Source of the DNA: CAVQFB01 sp963711675
GTDB taxonomy: Bacteria; Acidobacteriota; Terriglobia; Terriglobales; Acidobacteriaceae
Direction: 5' to 3'
NCBI GenBank assembly: GCA_963711675.1
Contig: CAVQFB010000011.1
Location: 372,001-436,000, forward strand
DNA: 64,000 bases
Part shown: one piece after another, positions 1 through 8,540 of the stretch
Layout of the letters: each line of letters starts with the position of its first letter
Position numbering within the stretch: position 1 is the stretch's first letter
Notes under the pieces: generated by a model
What the model was told of the DNA's origin: nothing
What the model saw: the letters and a program-made list of their open reading frames with translations, nothing else
Database searches by the model: none
Program-made: the position numbers and the translations under genes

Positions 1-570
1 GAAGCGGCTCACAGCAAGCTGGGGTTTCCCGGAGAGGCCGACGTTCAGGTCGGTGAATTTTCTGCGTTCCCCCACGGGTCGGTCACGCCGCAGGTGATTC
101 GCGAAGGCACCATCATTTTGATGGACGGCGGATGCAAGGCAGAAGGCTATTGTTCGGACATCACTCGCACCTATGTTCTCGGCAAGGCCACCGACAAGAT
201 GAAGCAGGTCTTCGAGATTGTGCACCAGGCGCAAAGCGCCGCACTGGCAGCGGCTCGCCCGGGAGTGGAGTGCGGATCGGTCGACGCGGCGGCACGGAAA
301 GTCATTACCGATGCTGGCTATGGTCCCGACTACAAGTTCTTCAAACACCGGCTTGGTCACGGCATGGGTATGGACGGTCACGAGTGGCCTTATCTGGTCC
401 GTGGAAATCCCACCAAGCTGCAAACCAACATGACGTTCAGTGACGAGCCGGGAATCTACATTCGCGGGGAATTCGGTGTGCGCCTCGAGGATGACATGCA
501 CATCACTCAGAATGGCGCGGAGCTGTTCACGCCGCAGAGTCCGTCGCTGGAAAATCCGTTCGGAAGTTAG
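1..570 (+). CDS. M24 family metallopeptidase (Xaa-Pro peptidase-like), 5' truncated
   Basis: The reading frame is open from base 1, so this is the C-terminal part of a protein that begins before the window. It carries the pita-bread fold metal-ligand series of M24 peptidases: Asp in LMDGG, Asp in CSDITRT, His in the GHGMGMDGHE segment, Glu in DEPGIY and Glu in GVRLEDD. All five expected ligands are present, so the enzyme should be an active dimetal aminopeptidase or prolidase acting on Xaa-Pro peptides. An apparent GTG start at 94 lies inside the domain and is not the true start. Whether it is aminopeptidase P or a related prolidase cannot be decided without the N-terminal domain. Confidence 0.9.
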   Translation, partial: EAAHSKLGFPGEADVQVGEFSAFPHGSVTPQVIREGTIILMDGGCKAEGYCSDITRTYVLGKATDKMKQVFEIVHQAQSAALAAARPGVECGSVDAAARKVITDAGYGPDYKFFKHRLGHGMGMDGHEWPYLVRGNPTKLQTNMTFSDEPGIYIRGEFGVRLEDDMHITQNGAELFTPQSPSLENPFGS

Positions 571-627
571 CTGTCAGCCATCAGCCGTCGGCTATCAGTT
601 CTCGGTTCCCGGTTCTTAGTCAGCGCT

Positions 628-636
628 TGCTATACT
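628..636 (+). promoter_or_regulatory. Extended -10 promoter of the methyltransferase gene
   Basis: TGC followed by TATACT gives a good extended -10 (TGnTATAmT type) 28 bases before the ATG at 664. No convincing -35 is visible, which is normal for extended -10 promoters. A purine-rich ribosome site (GGAGGGG) lies between it and the start codon. Inferred from sequence only. Confidence 0.45.
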
Positions 637-663
637 GCACGATCCTACGGAGGGGCAAAACGA

Positions 664-1674
664 ATGAACGAGCCGAAACCCGATCACATTCTGCAAGTGG
701 GCCTGGGATTCTGGGCTTCAAAAACGCTTTTGAGTGCAGTGGAGATGGAGGTGTTTACAGAACTGGCCAAGCACCCCGAGGATCTCGACACTCTGCAGGG
801 ACGGCTCGGCCTGCATCCGAGATCGGCCCGCGACTTTTTGGACGCGCTGGTGGCGCTGAAATTTCTCGAGCGTCGTGACGGCCGGTACTACAACACTCCT
901 AGCACCGATTTCTTTCTCGACAAACGCAAGCCTTCCTACATCGGCGGCATTCTCGAAATGGCCAACCACCGGCTCTATCCGTTTTGGGGCCACCTGACCA
1001 CAGCTTTGCGAACCGGACTGCCGCAAAACGAAACCAGAGACGGCAGCCCCGACCCTTTCGCGGCCCTTTACGCCGAACCGGCGCGGTTGAAAGAGTTCCT
1101 GAAAGCGATGACCGGCATCAGCCACGGCGCCAACCTGGCGATCGCGCACAAATTTCCCTGGAGCAAATACCGCACTGCCGTGGACGTCGGAACCGCGCAG
1201 GGAGACCTGATTACCCAGGTGGCGCTGGCTAATCCACACATCGAGGGAACCGGTTTTGACCTGGCGGAGGTGGGGCCGATCTTCGAAGAGTATGTGGAGG
1301 CCAACAGGCTTTCGGGCCGCGTGAAATTCACGGCGGGCAGTTTTATGGATCAGCCGCTGCCCAAGGCCGATGTGGTCATGATGGGCCACATCCTGCACGA
1401 TTGGAATCTCGAGATCAAGCGCATGCTGGTGCGCAAAGCCTACGAGGCGATTCCGGAGGGCGGCGCCTACATCGTCTACGAAAGCATCATCGACGATGAT
1501 CGCTCGGCAAGCGCGTTTGGGCTGCTGATGAGCCTGAATATGCTGATCGAAACCTCCGGCGGGTTCGACTATACCGGGGCCGACTGCGCCGGGTGGATGA
1601 AAGAAGCTGGATTCCGCGAAACCCGGGTGGAACATTTGGTTGGGCCGGACTCGATGGTTATCGGGACTAAGTAA
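664..1674 (+). CDS. SAM-dependent O-methyltransferase, family 2 (acetylserotonin/hydroxyneurosporene type)
   Basis: A 336-residue protein with the two-part layout of plant-type family 2 O-methyltransferases. The N-terminal ~110 residues form a winged-helix dimerisation domain (LGLHPRSARDFLDALVAL), followed by a Rossmann methyltransferase domain with the SAM loop DVGTAQGD near residue 178. The catalytic His sits in HILHDWN near residue 245, matching the HDW motif of the family. The start ATG follows GGAGGGG by seven bases. The methyl acceptor cannot be predicted; neighbours give no pathway clue, since the gene stands alone between an M24 peptidase and a convergent secreted protein. Confidence 0.88.
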   Translation: MNEPKPDHILQVGLGFWASKTLLSAVEMEVFTELAKHPEDLDTLQGRLGLHPRSARDFLDALVALKFLERRDGRYYNTPSTDFFLDKRKPSYIGGILEMANHRLYPFWGHLTTALRTGLPQNETRDGSPDPFAALYAEPARLKEFLKAMTGISHGANLAIAHKFPWSKYRTAVDVGTAQGDLITQVALANPHIEGTGFDLAEVGPIFEEYVEANRLSGRVKFTAGSFMDQPLPKADVVMMGHILHDWNLEIKRMLVRKAYEAIPEGGAYIVYESIIDDDRSASAFGLLMSLNMLIETSGGFDYTGADCAGWMKEAGFRETRVEHLVGPDSMVIGTK

Positions 1675-1707
1675 CGATCATTTCCGCCAATCACAATAAC
1701 CAACTGA

Positions 1708-2565
1708 TCATCGCACTGTCATGAACTTTAGCGGGTTGGGGTACTCGCTTTCAATATTCAAGCCGGTCTTCGGAGCAGCATTCTCGGGCTGAATGCCTCC
1801 CAAGGGACGTCCGATCTTCTTGTCCTGGAGGACAAGCTCGATCTCGCCGAACTTGCCGGACCGCGGGACGTCGCCAGCGCCTTTGAACACCTGGTCGGCG
1901 GTGAAATCAGGGATCGTGATCTCGAAGGCGCCGCCATTCGCAGGATCGATCTCACCAACCTTGCCCAGAGGAATACCCGCACCTAGGCACGAGCCACCAA
2001 TATGTTGAAGAAAGAAATCACATACCCAGTCAGGTTCGAGTTCGCCGAAAATTACGAGCCTCTTTTCATCCGTGAAGATGCTGGACGGTAGTTGGGCCGG
2101 AGGCAGGATCCCATGCACGGTCCTGCTCGGGAGCGAGTCACATTGAAAGAGCTCTGAAACATCGGAAGCGCCGTCGAGATCGATGGTGTAAGTCTTGAAT
2201 TGGCATCCTGGCGCGTAAACGACGATTTTCGCCCGTCGGGCGGGCTTAACTCCGATTATTGCGTCGATAACGTACTGGCGAAGATCCGGCTCTCGCTTTA
2301 CTATCGCGCCACCACTGCCACCCGGCCCAATCAGAACGTATCTGATCCATACTGCATCTGACGGAATATTGCCCGGCAGGTCGATGAGAATTCGGGGCGC
2401 CGGCAGGGCGGGCTCACGAACGTCTTGCGTGAACGCGCAAACGTTTGCGACAACTATTACGATTAACAGGCCATTGATTCTTGCGCCCACGGACAGATAT
2501 TTTACGACTTTAGCGATAGAAATGAACGCGCTTAGAGGAATCAGCCGATGGTATATCGATATCAC
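1708..2565 (-). CDS. Hypothetical secreted protein
   Basis: 285 residues with no family I recognise. A hydrophobic segment near residues 30-47 (GLLIVIVVANVCAF) after a basic stretch suggests a signal peptide or anchor, possibly with a start further inside than the ATG used. The mature part is mixed beta-like sequence with several Cys (C-x-F near GCQFKTY, DWVCDFFLQHIGGSC). It lies alone on the minus strand, convergent with the methyltransferase gene. Function unknown. Confidence 0.6.
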   Translation of the reverse strand: MISIYHRLIPLSAFISIAKVVKYLSVGARINGLLIVIVVANVCAFTQDVREPALPAPRILIDLPGNIPSDAVWIRYVLIGPGGSGGAIVKREPDLRQYVIDAIIGVKPARRAKIVVYAPGCQFKTYTIDLDGASDVSELFQCDSLPSRTVHGILPPAQLPSSIFTDEKRLVIFGELEPDWVCDFFLQHIGGSCLGAGIPLGKVGEIDPANGGAFEITIPDFTADQVFKGAGDVPRSGKFGEIELVLQDKKIGRPLGGIQPENAAPKTGLNIESEYPNPLKFMTVR

Positions 2566-2597
2566 CCCTGCCTAGCTGACAGCTAACAGCTAAGCCG

Positions 2598-3867
2598 CTA
2601 CTTCAGCGTCACCATTGGCCGGATCAGCCCCAACTCCTCCATCTGGCGCTTCACCGCCACCGACAAGCGGCGAATGCCCTCACGAATCTGGTCGGGCGGG
2701 ACGTAAGAGAAATTCAGCCGGAAATGGAGCCGGCCTTCGCCGGTTTCCGTCGGCGTAGAAGGAGTCGCCCGGAACGAACGCGACGTTTTCCTTGATCGCG
2801 GTTTCAAAGAGCGCCTGGCAGTCCATGCCCTCGGGCAGAGTCACCCACAGGAACAGCCCGCCCTTGGGCCGACGTCCAGGTGACCTCCGACGGGAAGAAT
2901 TCTCCTCCAGCGCTTCGAGCATCACGTCGCGGCGCTCGCCGATAGACTTTGCGGATCAGCTTGACGTGCTCGTCAAGGAAGTCATCGCGCGCGACTTCAT
3001 AGGCGACCATCTGGGTAAAGGTGGACGTGTGCAGGTCGGCGCCCTGTTTCAGCTGCACGAGCTTGGCGATCACGTCGAGGCGGGGGCGACGATCCATCCC
3101 AGGCGCAGACCGGGTGCCAGCGTCTTCGAGAAGGTGCTCAGATAAATCACGTTGCCGATGGAGTAGCCGTTGTCGCGGCGCAGGTTCTCGCGATCGAGCG
3201 CGACCAGCGGCTGAGGTGCTCGCCTTCATAGCGCAGCTGTCCGTAAGGGTCATCTTCCACAATTGGGACGCCATAGCGGTCTGCCAGCAATACCAGTTCG
3301 TGGCGCCGTCCTTCGGTAAGAGTGGTACCGCCGGGGTTGTGGAAGTTGGGCAGCACGTACATGAACTTCGGTCCAGAACGCAAGGGCTTCTCGAGCAGAT
3401 CGGTACGCATGCCGTCGTCGTCGCTCGGCACGCTCAGATATTCCGCTCCGTACACATTGAAGGCCTGCAACGCACCTAAGTAAGTTGGAGCTTCGACGAG
3501 GACGCGATCGCCGGGTTGATAAGCAGTTTGCCGATCAAGTCGAGCGCCTGCTGCGAGCCCGACGTGATCAGCACGTTTTCCGGCTGCGCCTTCACGCCAT
3601 AGCGGTGAGGTCGGCTGCGCGATCATCTCGCGCAGTGGCTCATAGCCTTCGGTCGCTCCGTATTGCAGGGCAAGCTTTGCCTTTTGCTCCAGAACTTTGC
3701 AGCAGGCCTCAGCGAAAGCGCTCTACAGGGAAAACTTCAGGCGCGGGCAAGCCGCCTGCGAAAGAAATTATTTCCGGACTTTGCGTGATTTTTAGGAGCT
3801 CGCGGATGGCGGAACTCTTGATTCCCTTGGTGCGCAACGCATAGCGGGACGTCCAGGCAGTCGACAT
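2598..3867 (-). pseudogene. PLP-dependent aminotransferase (2-aminoadipate/MocR-type, class I), multiply frameshifted
   Basis: Pieces in all three minus frames together spell one fold-type I aminotransferase of about 420 residues. It starts at an ATG at 3867 (MSTAWTSRYALRTKGIKSS), and FAGGLPAPEVFP, LITSGSQQALDLIG, VLVEAPTYLGALQAF, YVLPNFHNPGG, IVEDDPYGQLRYEG and the lysine segment YLSTFSKTLAPGLRLGW follow in the right order. The end reads LHFRLNFSYVPPDQIREGIRRL. At least five single-base shifts interrupt it. Catalytic Lys, Asp and the substrate Arg region are all preserved, so either decay is very recent or the consensus carries base-calling errors. The family covers LysN-like 2-aminoadipate and branched-chain aminotransferases; substrate unknown. 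Confidence 0.8.
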
Positions 3868-4098
3868 TCGATAGCCTCCCTTAACACCTAAGTGTAGCTT
3901 ATGGGTGGGCGGCCCACTGTGACCTAGTCCGGGTGCGACGTGACGAAAATCACATGGGTGAGGTGACCCAAAGGGTCTAGGTGCTGGCTCGGGTTAGCTT
4001 CGGCGCGGAACGGAGCGATACATTTCGTCCGCATGTCCAAGATAAAAATTGGGCGTTGCACCGCAGCGGCTAAAGCGATTGCGTTGATGGTTAGGCAC

Positions 4099-4118
4099 GG
4101 CACGCCTGAAGGCGTGCC
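4099..4118. repeat. Perfect palindromic REP-like hairpin
   Basis: Eight-base arms GGCACGCC and GGCGTGCC flank the loop TGAA. It sits just downstream of the decayed end of the sugar-oxidation operon. Short GC hairpins of this form are dispersed between genes in many Acidobacteriota genomes; only this copy was seen here. There is no T tract, so I do not call it a terminator. Confidence 0.6.
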
Positions 4119-4142
4119 CTGATACGAACCTGCGCCGGATGT

Positions 4143-4331
4143 TCAGACTTCCGGTACCGGCGGAGAGCCGGGAAAGTCTTTCATGTACTTGTTGCCGATG
4201 TACCTCAAATCTTTGATCCCGATCTCGCTGGTGAAGCAGCCGTCGCAGGTCAGATTGCGCAGAAAGGAGAAGAATTTGACGCCTTGGCTGACGCTGAGGT
4301 CGGGCTAATTGGGCACGGCGGTCTGATTCAT
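4143..4331 (-). pseudogene. Remnant of a gluconate 2-dehydrogenase subunit 3 family gene
   Basis: The minus frame ending at 4143 reads GVKFFSFLRNLTCDGCFTSEI followed by a GIKDLRYIGN segment and a PPVPEV end. This is the typical C-terminus of small gluconate 2-dehydrogenase subunit 3-like partners of GMC oxidoreductases. Only about 54 codons remain, preceded by an in-frame TAG at 4305-4307 and an ATG at 4331. The intact-length relative lies two genes upstream at 6925-7528. The fragment follows the isomerase gene by 32 bases and is best read as the degraded tail of a second GMC-partner gene. Confidence 0.55.
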
Positions 4332-4363
4332 GAAACCCCTGTTCGCTGGGCCCGACGCCGCCT

Positions 4364-5236
4364 TTAGAACCGCAGATTCTGCAGATAGGTGAAACTGGTC
4401 TTGATGCTTTCAAATGGCGACTTCGGCTCGTCCTGCTCCACGAAATAGTGTCTGATGCCAGCTTTGTCGGCTGCCTCGAAGATCCGCTTCCAGTCGATGA
4501 TGCCGCTGCCTACTTCGGTCATTTGTGGAAACAGACGCTCAAACGGGACGTAGGGTTCCGAGCCAGTGGGCGTCGGAATCGTCTTCATGTCTTTCACGTG
4601 AACCAGCGGGAAGCGCCCTGGGTAGCGATCAAAGTAGGAGACCGGATCGGCGCCGCCGACGATCGCCCAACACAGATCCATCTCCATCTTCACCAGGTTG
4701 GGATCGGTCTCCGCCAGCAGAATGTCATAGGGAACTTTCCCGCCTGTCAGCACGAACTCGAAGTGGTGATTGTGATAGCCGAACAGAATCCCGGCTTTCT
4801 TGCTGGCTTCCCCCGCCTGGTTGAAAGTTTGAGCTGCAAGGTGCCAGCCATCCGGCTTCTTGAGCAGGTCGTCCGGAAGCATGGGACAAATAAGGTAGGT
4901 GTGTCCGATCACGTTGGCGCTTTCCAAGGTCTTCGGCCAGTTGGTGGTGAGAGTGGCGTAGTCAATGTGAGCGGCAGGAGCGGTCAAGCCATGGCGGCCC
5001 AGGATGGCTTTGATCTCCTTCGGCGTGGAGTCGAAATAGCCGGCGAACTCGACCTCGCGATAACCGATCTCCGACACCTTGGCCAGCGTGCCTTCGAAGT
5101 CCTGCTTCATCTGGGCGCGCACGGTATAGAGTTCCACGCCGATCTTGTCGATCTTGTGGGTCTCGGCAGCCCAGCTCAGCTTGCGGCTCAGCAGGCTGGC
5201 CGCGGTAACAGTGCCTAGAAATGAGCGACGATCCAT
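4364..5236 (-). CDS. Exported sugar phosphate isomerase/epimerase-like TIM-barrel protein
   Basis: 290 residues. It begins with a twin-arginine signal (MDRRSFLGTVTAASLLSRK) and continues as an AP-endonuclease-2/xylose-isomerase-like TIM barrel. Likely metal ligands appear in order: Glu in GVELYTVR, His in FGYHNHHFEF, Asp in KMEMDLCW, His in PLVHVKDM and Glu in YFVEQDE. I chose the ATG at 5236; a longer frame runs into the preceding GMC gene and lacks a signal. It starts two bases after the GMC stop, so the two are surely cotranscribed. The Tat signal places the folded, metal-loaded enzyme in the periplasm. The substrate is probably an oxidised or rare sugar (inference). Confidence 0.85.
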   Translation of the reverse strand: MDRRSFLGTVTAASLLSRKLSWAAETHKIDKIGVELYTVRAQMKQDFEGTLAKVSEIGYREVEFAGYFDSTPKEIKAILGRHGLTAPAAHIDYATLTTNWPKTLESANVIGHTYLICPMLPDDLLKKPDGWHLAAQTFNQAGEASKKAGILFGYHNHHFEFVLTGGKVPYDILLAETDPNLVKMEMDLCWAIVGGADPVSYFDRYPGRFPLVHVKDMKTIPTPTGSEPYVPFERLFPQMTEVGSGIIDWKRIFEAADKAGIRHYFVEQDEPKSPFESIKTSFTYLQNLRF

Positions 5237-5238
5237 AG

Positions 5239-6921
5239 TCAGATTTCTCCACGTTTCATCCGGCCGACTGCGTAGTCGCAGGCGCGCGCGGTGAGCGCCA
5301 TATAAGTGAGGGAGGGATTGACACAAGAAGAGGATGCCATGCAGGCGCCATCGGTCAGGAACAGGTTCTGGACATCGTGCGCTTGATTGTGTTCGTTCAG
5401 AACCGACGTTTTCGGGTCACGGCCCATGCGCGCCGTACCCATTTCGTGAATCGTCAGGCCGGGAGCGTTGTCCTCGGTGAAGGGCTCGATATTTCGGGCG
5501 CCCGCCGCGCTCAACATTTCGGCGGCCGAGTCCGTCATGTCCTTCAAGAGGGCGCGTTCGTTTTCTCGCCAGGCACAGTTGATCTTCACGACAGGAATGC
5601 CCCAGGCGTCGACTTTCGTCTTGTCGAGTTCCACAGTGTTCTCGTGATTGGGCAGGCATTCACCGAATCCGTAGAATCTCATCCGCCATGGCCCGGGACG
5701 GCTGAGCATCTTCTTATAGTCTTTGCCAAACCCTGCAAGATCCGCACCGCGTTTCCAGTCCGGGCGAATTCCATCGCCCTGAAAACCGTAGCCGCGAACG
5801 AAGTTCGGCGCCTTGCTTTTGACATTGCGGAAGCGCGGAACATAAATGCCGTTCGGCCGGTGGCCGTAAGCGACCCGGTCTTCATGTCCAGGAATTTCGC
5901 CTTCGGCTCCCCCGCCCATCACGTGGTCCATCAGGTTGTGTCCCAGCTCGCCGCTGGAATTGGCCAGGCCGCTGGGGAATTCCGAGGTGGAAGAATTCAG
6001 CAGGATGCGCGTCGACTCGATCGTGGAAGCGCAGAGAAATACGACGCGGCCATGGAATTCGATGGCATCGCGGGTTTGGCCGTCAATCACGCGCACGCCG
6101 GAAACTTTGCGCGTTTTGGAATCGAAGATCAGGCTATGGACCACGCTATGAGGCCGAACCGTGAGCTTTCCCGTCGCCTTCGCGGCGGGCAAAGTGGAGT
6201 TCAGGCTGCTGAAGTAAGAGCGCGTGATGCATCCGCGGGCGCAAGGTCCGCAATAGTGGCAGGCGGCGCGGCCGCGATGGGAGCGGGTGAGGATGGCAGC
6301 TCGCCCGATCGTCATCATGCGCTCCCCGGGAAAATGTTTCGCGATCGCGTCCTTCACCTGCAACTCCGCGCAGGTCATTTCCATGGGAGGCAGAAACTTC
6401 CCGTCAGGCAGTTGCGGCAATCCCTCGGCCTGGCCGGTCACGCCAACGAAATCTTCGACGTAGTCGTACCAGGGAGAGATGTCCTTGTAGCGGATGGGCC
6501 AGTCGGCTGCGATGCCCTCGCGCAGGTTGGCTTCAAAGTCCAGATCGCTCCAACGATAGCTCTGGCGTCCCCAGGTAATGGACCGGCCGCCGACCTGGCG
6601 TCCGCGAATCCACAGAAATGGCTTGTTCGGCGTAGTGGTGTAAGGATTCTCTTTGTCGTTGACGAAGAACTTGCTGTTCCACTCGTCGAGACCGGTGCAC
6701 GTGATCTGAATCGGCTGGTTCTCGTCCGAGCGGCGCCGGTCGCCCATACCGCGAAATTGCTTTTCCCACACCGGCACGTGCTCAACGTATTCTTTTTCAG
6801 GATCGATGGGACGTCCGGCCTCGAGCACCAGTGTCTCCAGCCCTTTTTCAGTGAGTTCCTTGGCCGCCCATCCGCCCGTGATGCCCGACCCGATAACGAT
6901 TGCTTCGTAGGTTTGAGCCAG
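5239..6921 (-). CDS. GMC family oxidoreductase (FAD-dependent sugar dehydrogenase-like)
   Basis: About 560 residues. The FAD-binding GSGITGGWAAKEL motif starts near residue 11 in the frame opened at 6921. Other GMC signatures are GGRSITWGRQSYRW, the cysteine-rich ACHYCGPCARGC segment, and the C-terminal IHEMGTARMG and SSCVNPSLTYMALTARA carrying the catalytic His/Asn pair. It should oxidise a sugar or polyol hydroxyl and pass electrons to its small subunit and quinone. The only in-frame start covering the FAD loop is CTG at 6921. The classic TGATG stop-start overlap at 6925 is one base out of frame, so a single-base error near 6921-6923 is likely. It has no signal of its own and is presumably exported with the Tat-bearing subunit 3. 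Confidence 0.88.
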   Translation of the reverse strand: MAQTYEAIVIGSGITGGWAAKELTEKGLETLVLEAGRPIDPEKEYVEHVPVWEKQFRGMGDRRRSDENQPIQITCTGLDEWNSKFFVNDKENPYTTTPNKPFLWIRGRQVGGRSITWGRQSYRWSDLDFEANLREGIAADWPIRYKDISPWYDYVEDFVGVTGQAEGLPQLPDGKFLPPMEMTCAELQVKDAIAKHFPGERMMTIGRAAILTRSHRGRAACHYCGPCARGCITRSYFSSLNSTLPAAKATGKLTVRPHSVVHSLIFDSKTRKVSGVRVIDGQTRDAIEFHGRVVFLCASTIESTRILLNSSTSEFPSGLANSSGELGHNLMDHVMGGGAEGEIPGHEDRVAYGHRPNGIYVPRFRNVKSKAPNFVRGYGFQGDGIRPDWKRGADLAGFGKDYKKMLSRPGPWRMRFYGFGECLPNHENTVELDKTKVDAWGIPVVKINCAWRENERALLKDMTDSAAEMLSAAGARNIEPFTEDNAPGLTIHEMGTARMGRDPKTSVLNEHNQAHDVQNLFLTDGACMASSSCVNPSLTYMALTARACDYAVGRMKRGEI

Positions 6922-6924
6922 GCA

Positions 6925-7528
6925 TCAGTTTTGCCCCCGCGATTCTTCTTCCAGCGGGGCGCAAGCATCATGCCGGGAAGGAATGATCTCCTCGTGCAGT
7001 TCTTCCTGGCTGCCGGCTTCCGATGTGTAATAGCCGATCAGAGTGAGGTTCTTCATCATGAAGAAAAAATTATCTGCGTCCGGCCGGTCGTTTTTCTTGC
7101 GGTGCGCGTTTGCCTTGCCTGCCTTTCGCGCGTTCACCGTTTCGTCATCCAGCGCGCGTACGATTTCAGCCTGCTGAGTCTCCCTGACAATCCACAAAGT
7201 CTTTCGAGAACTGGCGGCGGCTTCTGGCATCGACGTCGGCGAGACCGTCAAGAAACCGCTGCCGCTCCTGCGGGTCGTACCAGTCGGTGACAATGAGATC
7301 GATAAACTCGTTCACCCGAACCGCTTTAGCGCCCGGCGTGTCGGTCTGGGGAATGATGAGTTCTGCAATCGTGGTAACGGTTGCGTTCTGATGAGCATTG
7401 AAGGTTTTCAGCGCCGCGCTCACAGGCAACTGGTCGTGCACCTGGCGAAACAGGGCCAGGGCATTGCGCGACAGCATGGGAAGGGCCGCTGCTTCGGCAA
7501 GAAGCTTTAAGGCATGGCGTCGTTCCAT
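6925..7528 (-). CDS. Gluconate 2-dehydrogenase subunit 3 family protein, one frameshift
   Basis: The N-terminal frame (7528 to ~7190) starts MERRHALKLLAEAAALP, a twin-arginine-like leader, then ATVTTIAELIIPQTDTPGAK and VNEFIDLIVTDWYDPQ. After a one-base shift near 7190 the second frame continues QQAEIVRALDDE and KNLTLIGYYTSEAG, ending at the TGA at 6925 that overlaps the GMC gene. Members of this family are small exported partners of GMC dehydrogenases, needed for translocation and electron transfer. The break is a single indel with conserved sequence on both sides, so sequence error is likely. Confidence 0.8.
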
Positions 7529-7610
7529 TTACGATTTCCCCGGATCAGCGGCGCGGCGTAGAGTAACCTTGCCAGCAAGTGTCGTCAATCGGATTCTGCT
7601 CCAAAAACGT

Positions 7611-8501
7611 TTATGTGGTGGCGGCACGAACCGCCATTTCCCGCGCGGCTCGCAGACTTGCAACCGTGTCGCCGGAAGGAATGAACTCCATCGCAGCGTA
7701 GCCTCTGTATTTTAATTCAGCAAGCTTGCGGAAAATGTTCGGGTAGTTGATCTCCCCGGTGCCGGGCTCGTGCCGGCCGGGCACGTCGGCGATATGCACC
7801 ACGCCGACCAGATCAATATTCTTTTCCAGTTTCTCGATCAGATTCCCTTCCGCGATCTGCTCGTGGTAGAAGTCGTAGAGGAACTTCACGTTCGGATGCC
7901 CGACTTCGCGGATGATCTGGAAGCCTTCCGCGACCGACGTCAGAAAGTATTTGGGATTCTCTTCGGGGTCGATGTTTTCCAGCAGGAGCGTTACATTCTT
8001 TTTGGTCGCGATGTCAGCAGCACGCTTCAAAGTCTCCACGCAGCTCTGATGCTGCGCTTCGTGCGAAAGTCCGTCCACTCGATCGCCGGAAAGAACGATG
8101 ATGGCCGGGCACTCCAGTTTGTCGGTTGTGTTTAGCAGCTTTGTCAGATTCGCAAGGAAAGCTTCCCTCGCGGCAGGATTGGCAGCGTCCTTCACGCCTG
8201 CGGTAGCGTCGAAGGTGATTCCCAGCGAGCGTTTCCGCGCGTTGTATTTCTTGAAGTCGGCTTGCGACCAGTCATCGAACTCCCCGACCAGTTCCACGGC
8301 GTGATAGCCCGCCTCCGCTACTTTTTCCAGACGCTGCTCGAAGGGCAGGTCGCGGTAGACGGTCCAGAGCATCACTGAAAGTTTGAACGGGATTTCACCT
8401 TTGGTGGGAGATTCATTGTTGGAGAACGCTTCGGCAGATGGTAGAACGGCTGCGCCCAACGCGGTTCCGGCCAGAGTTCGAGCAAAATCGCGGCGATGCA
8501 T
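7611..8501 (-). CDS. Exported hydroxypyruvate-isomerase-like TIM-barrel protein
   Basis: 296 residues: a twin-arginine-type leader (MHRRDFARTLAGTALG) followed by a TIM barrel of the hydroxypyruvate isomerase/sugar epimerase group. Recognisable strands include KLSVMLWTVYRDLPFEQRLE, GYHAVELVGEFDDW, LLLENIDPEEN with a candidate metal Glu, FLYDFYHEQIAEG with Asp/His, and VVHIADVPGRHEPGTGEINY. The HIADxPGRxEPGTGEI stretch is close to that of Hyi-type isomerases. It belongs to the same leftward operon as the GMC pair and resembles the two other exported barrels in design but not closely in sequence. Periplasmic location is inferred from the leader. Confidence 0.85.
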   Translation of the reverse strand: MHRRDFARTLAGTALGAAVLPSAEAFSNNESPTKGEIPFKLSVMLWTVYRDLPFEQRLEKVAEAGYHAVELVGEFDDWSQADFKKYNARKRSLGITFDATAGVKDAANPAAREAFLANLTKLLNTTDKLECPAIIVLSGDRVDGLSHEAQHQSCVETLKRAADIATKKNVTLLLENIDPEENPKYFLTSVAEGFQIIREVGHPNVKFLYDFYHEQIAEGNLIEKLEKNIDLVGVVHIADVPGRHEPGTGEINYPNIFRKLAELKYRGYAAMEFIPSGDTVASLRAAREMAVRAATT

Positions 8502-8540
8502 ATCGAAGGATTACTCCAAACACCCGGTGCTGGTCCAAGT

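Noticed and set aside
718..1635. 305-codon open frame antisense to the methyltransferase
   Set aside because: Shadow frame; the plus-strand product carries the full O-methyltransferase signature.
5377..7290. 637-codon open frame on the plus strand opposite the GMC and subunit 3 genes
   Set aside because: No family resemblance and no ribosome site; it is the antisense shadow of a GC-rich gene whose product has clear GMC motifs.
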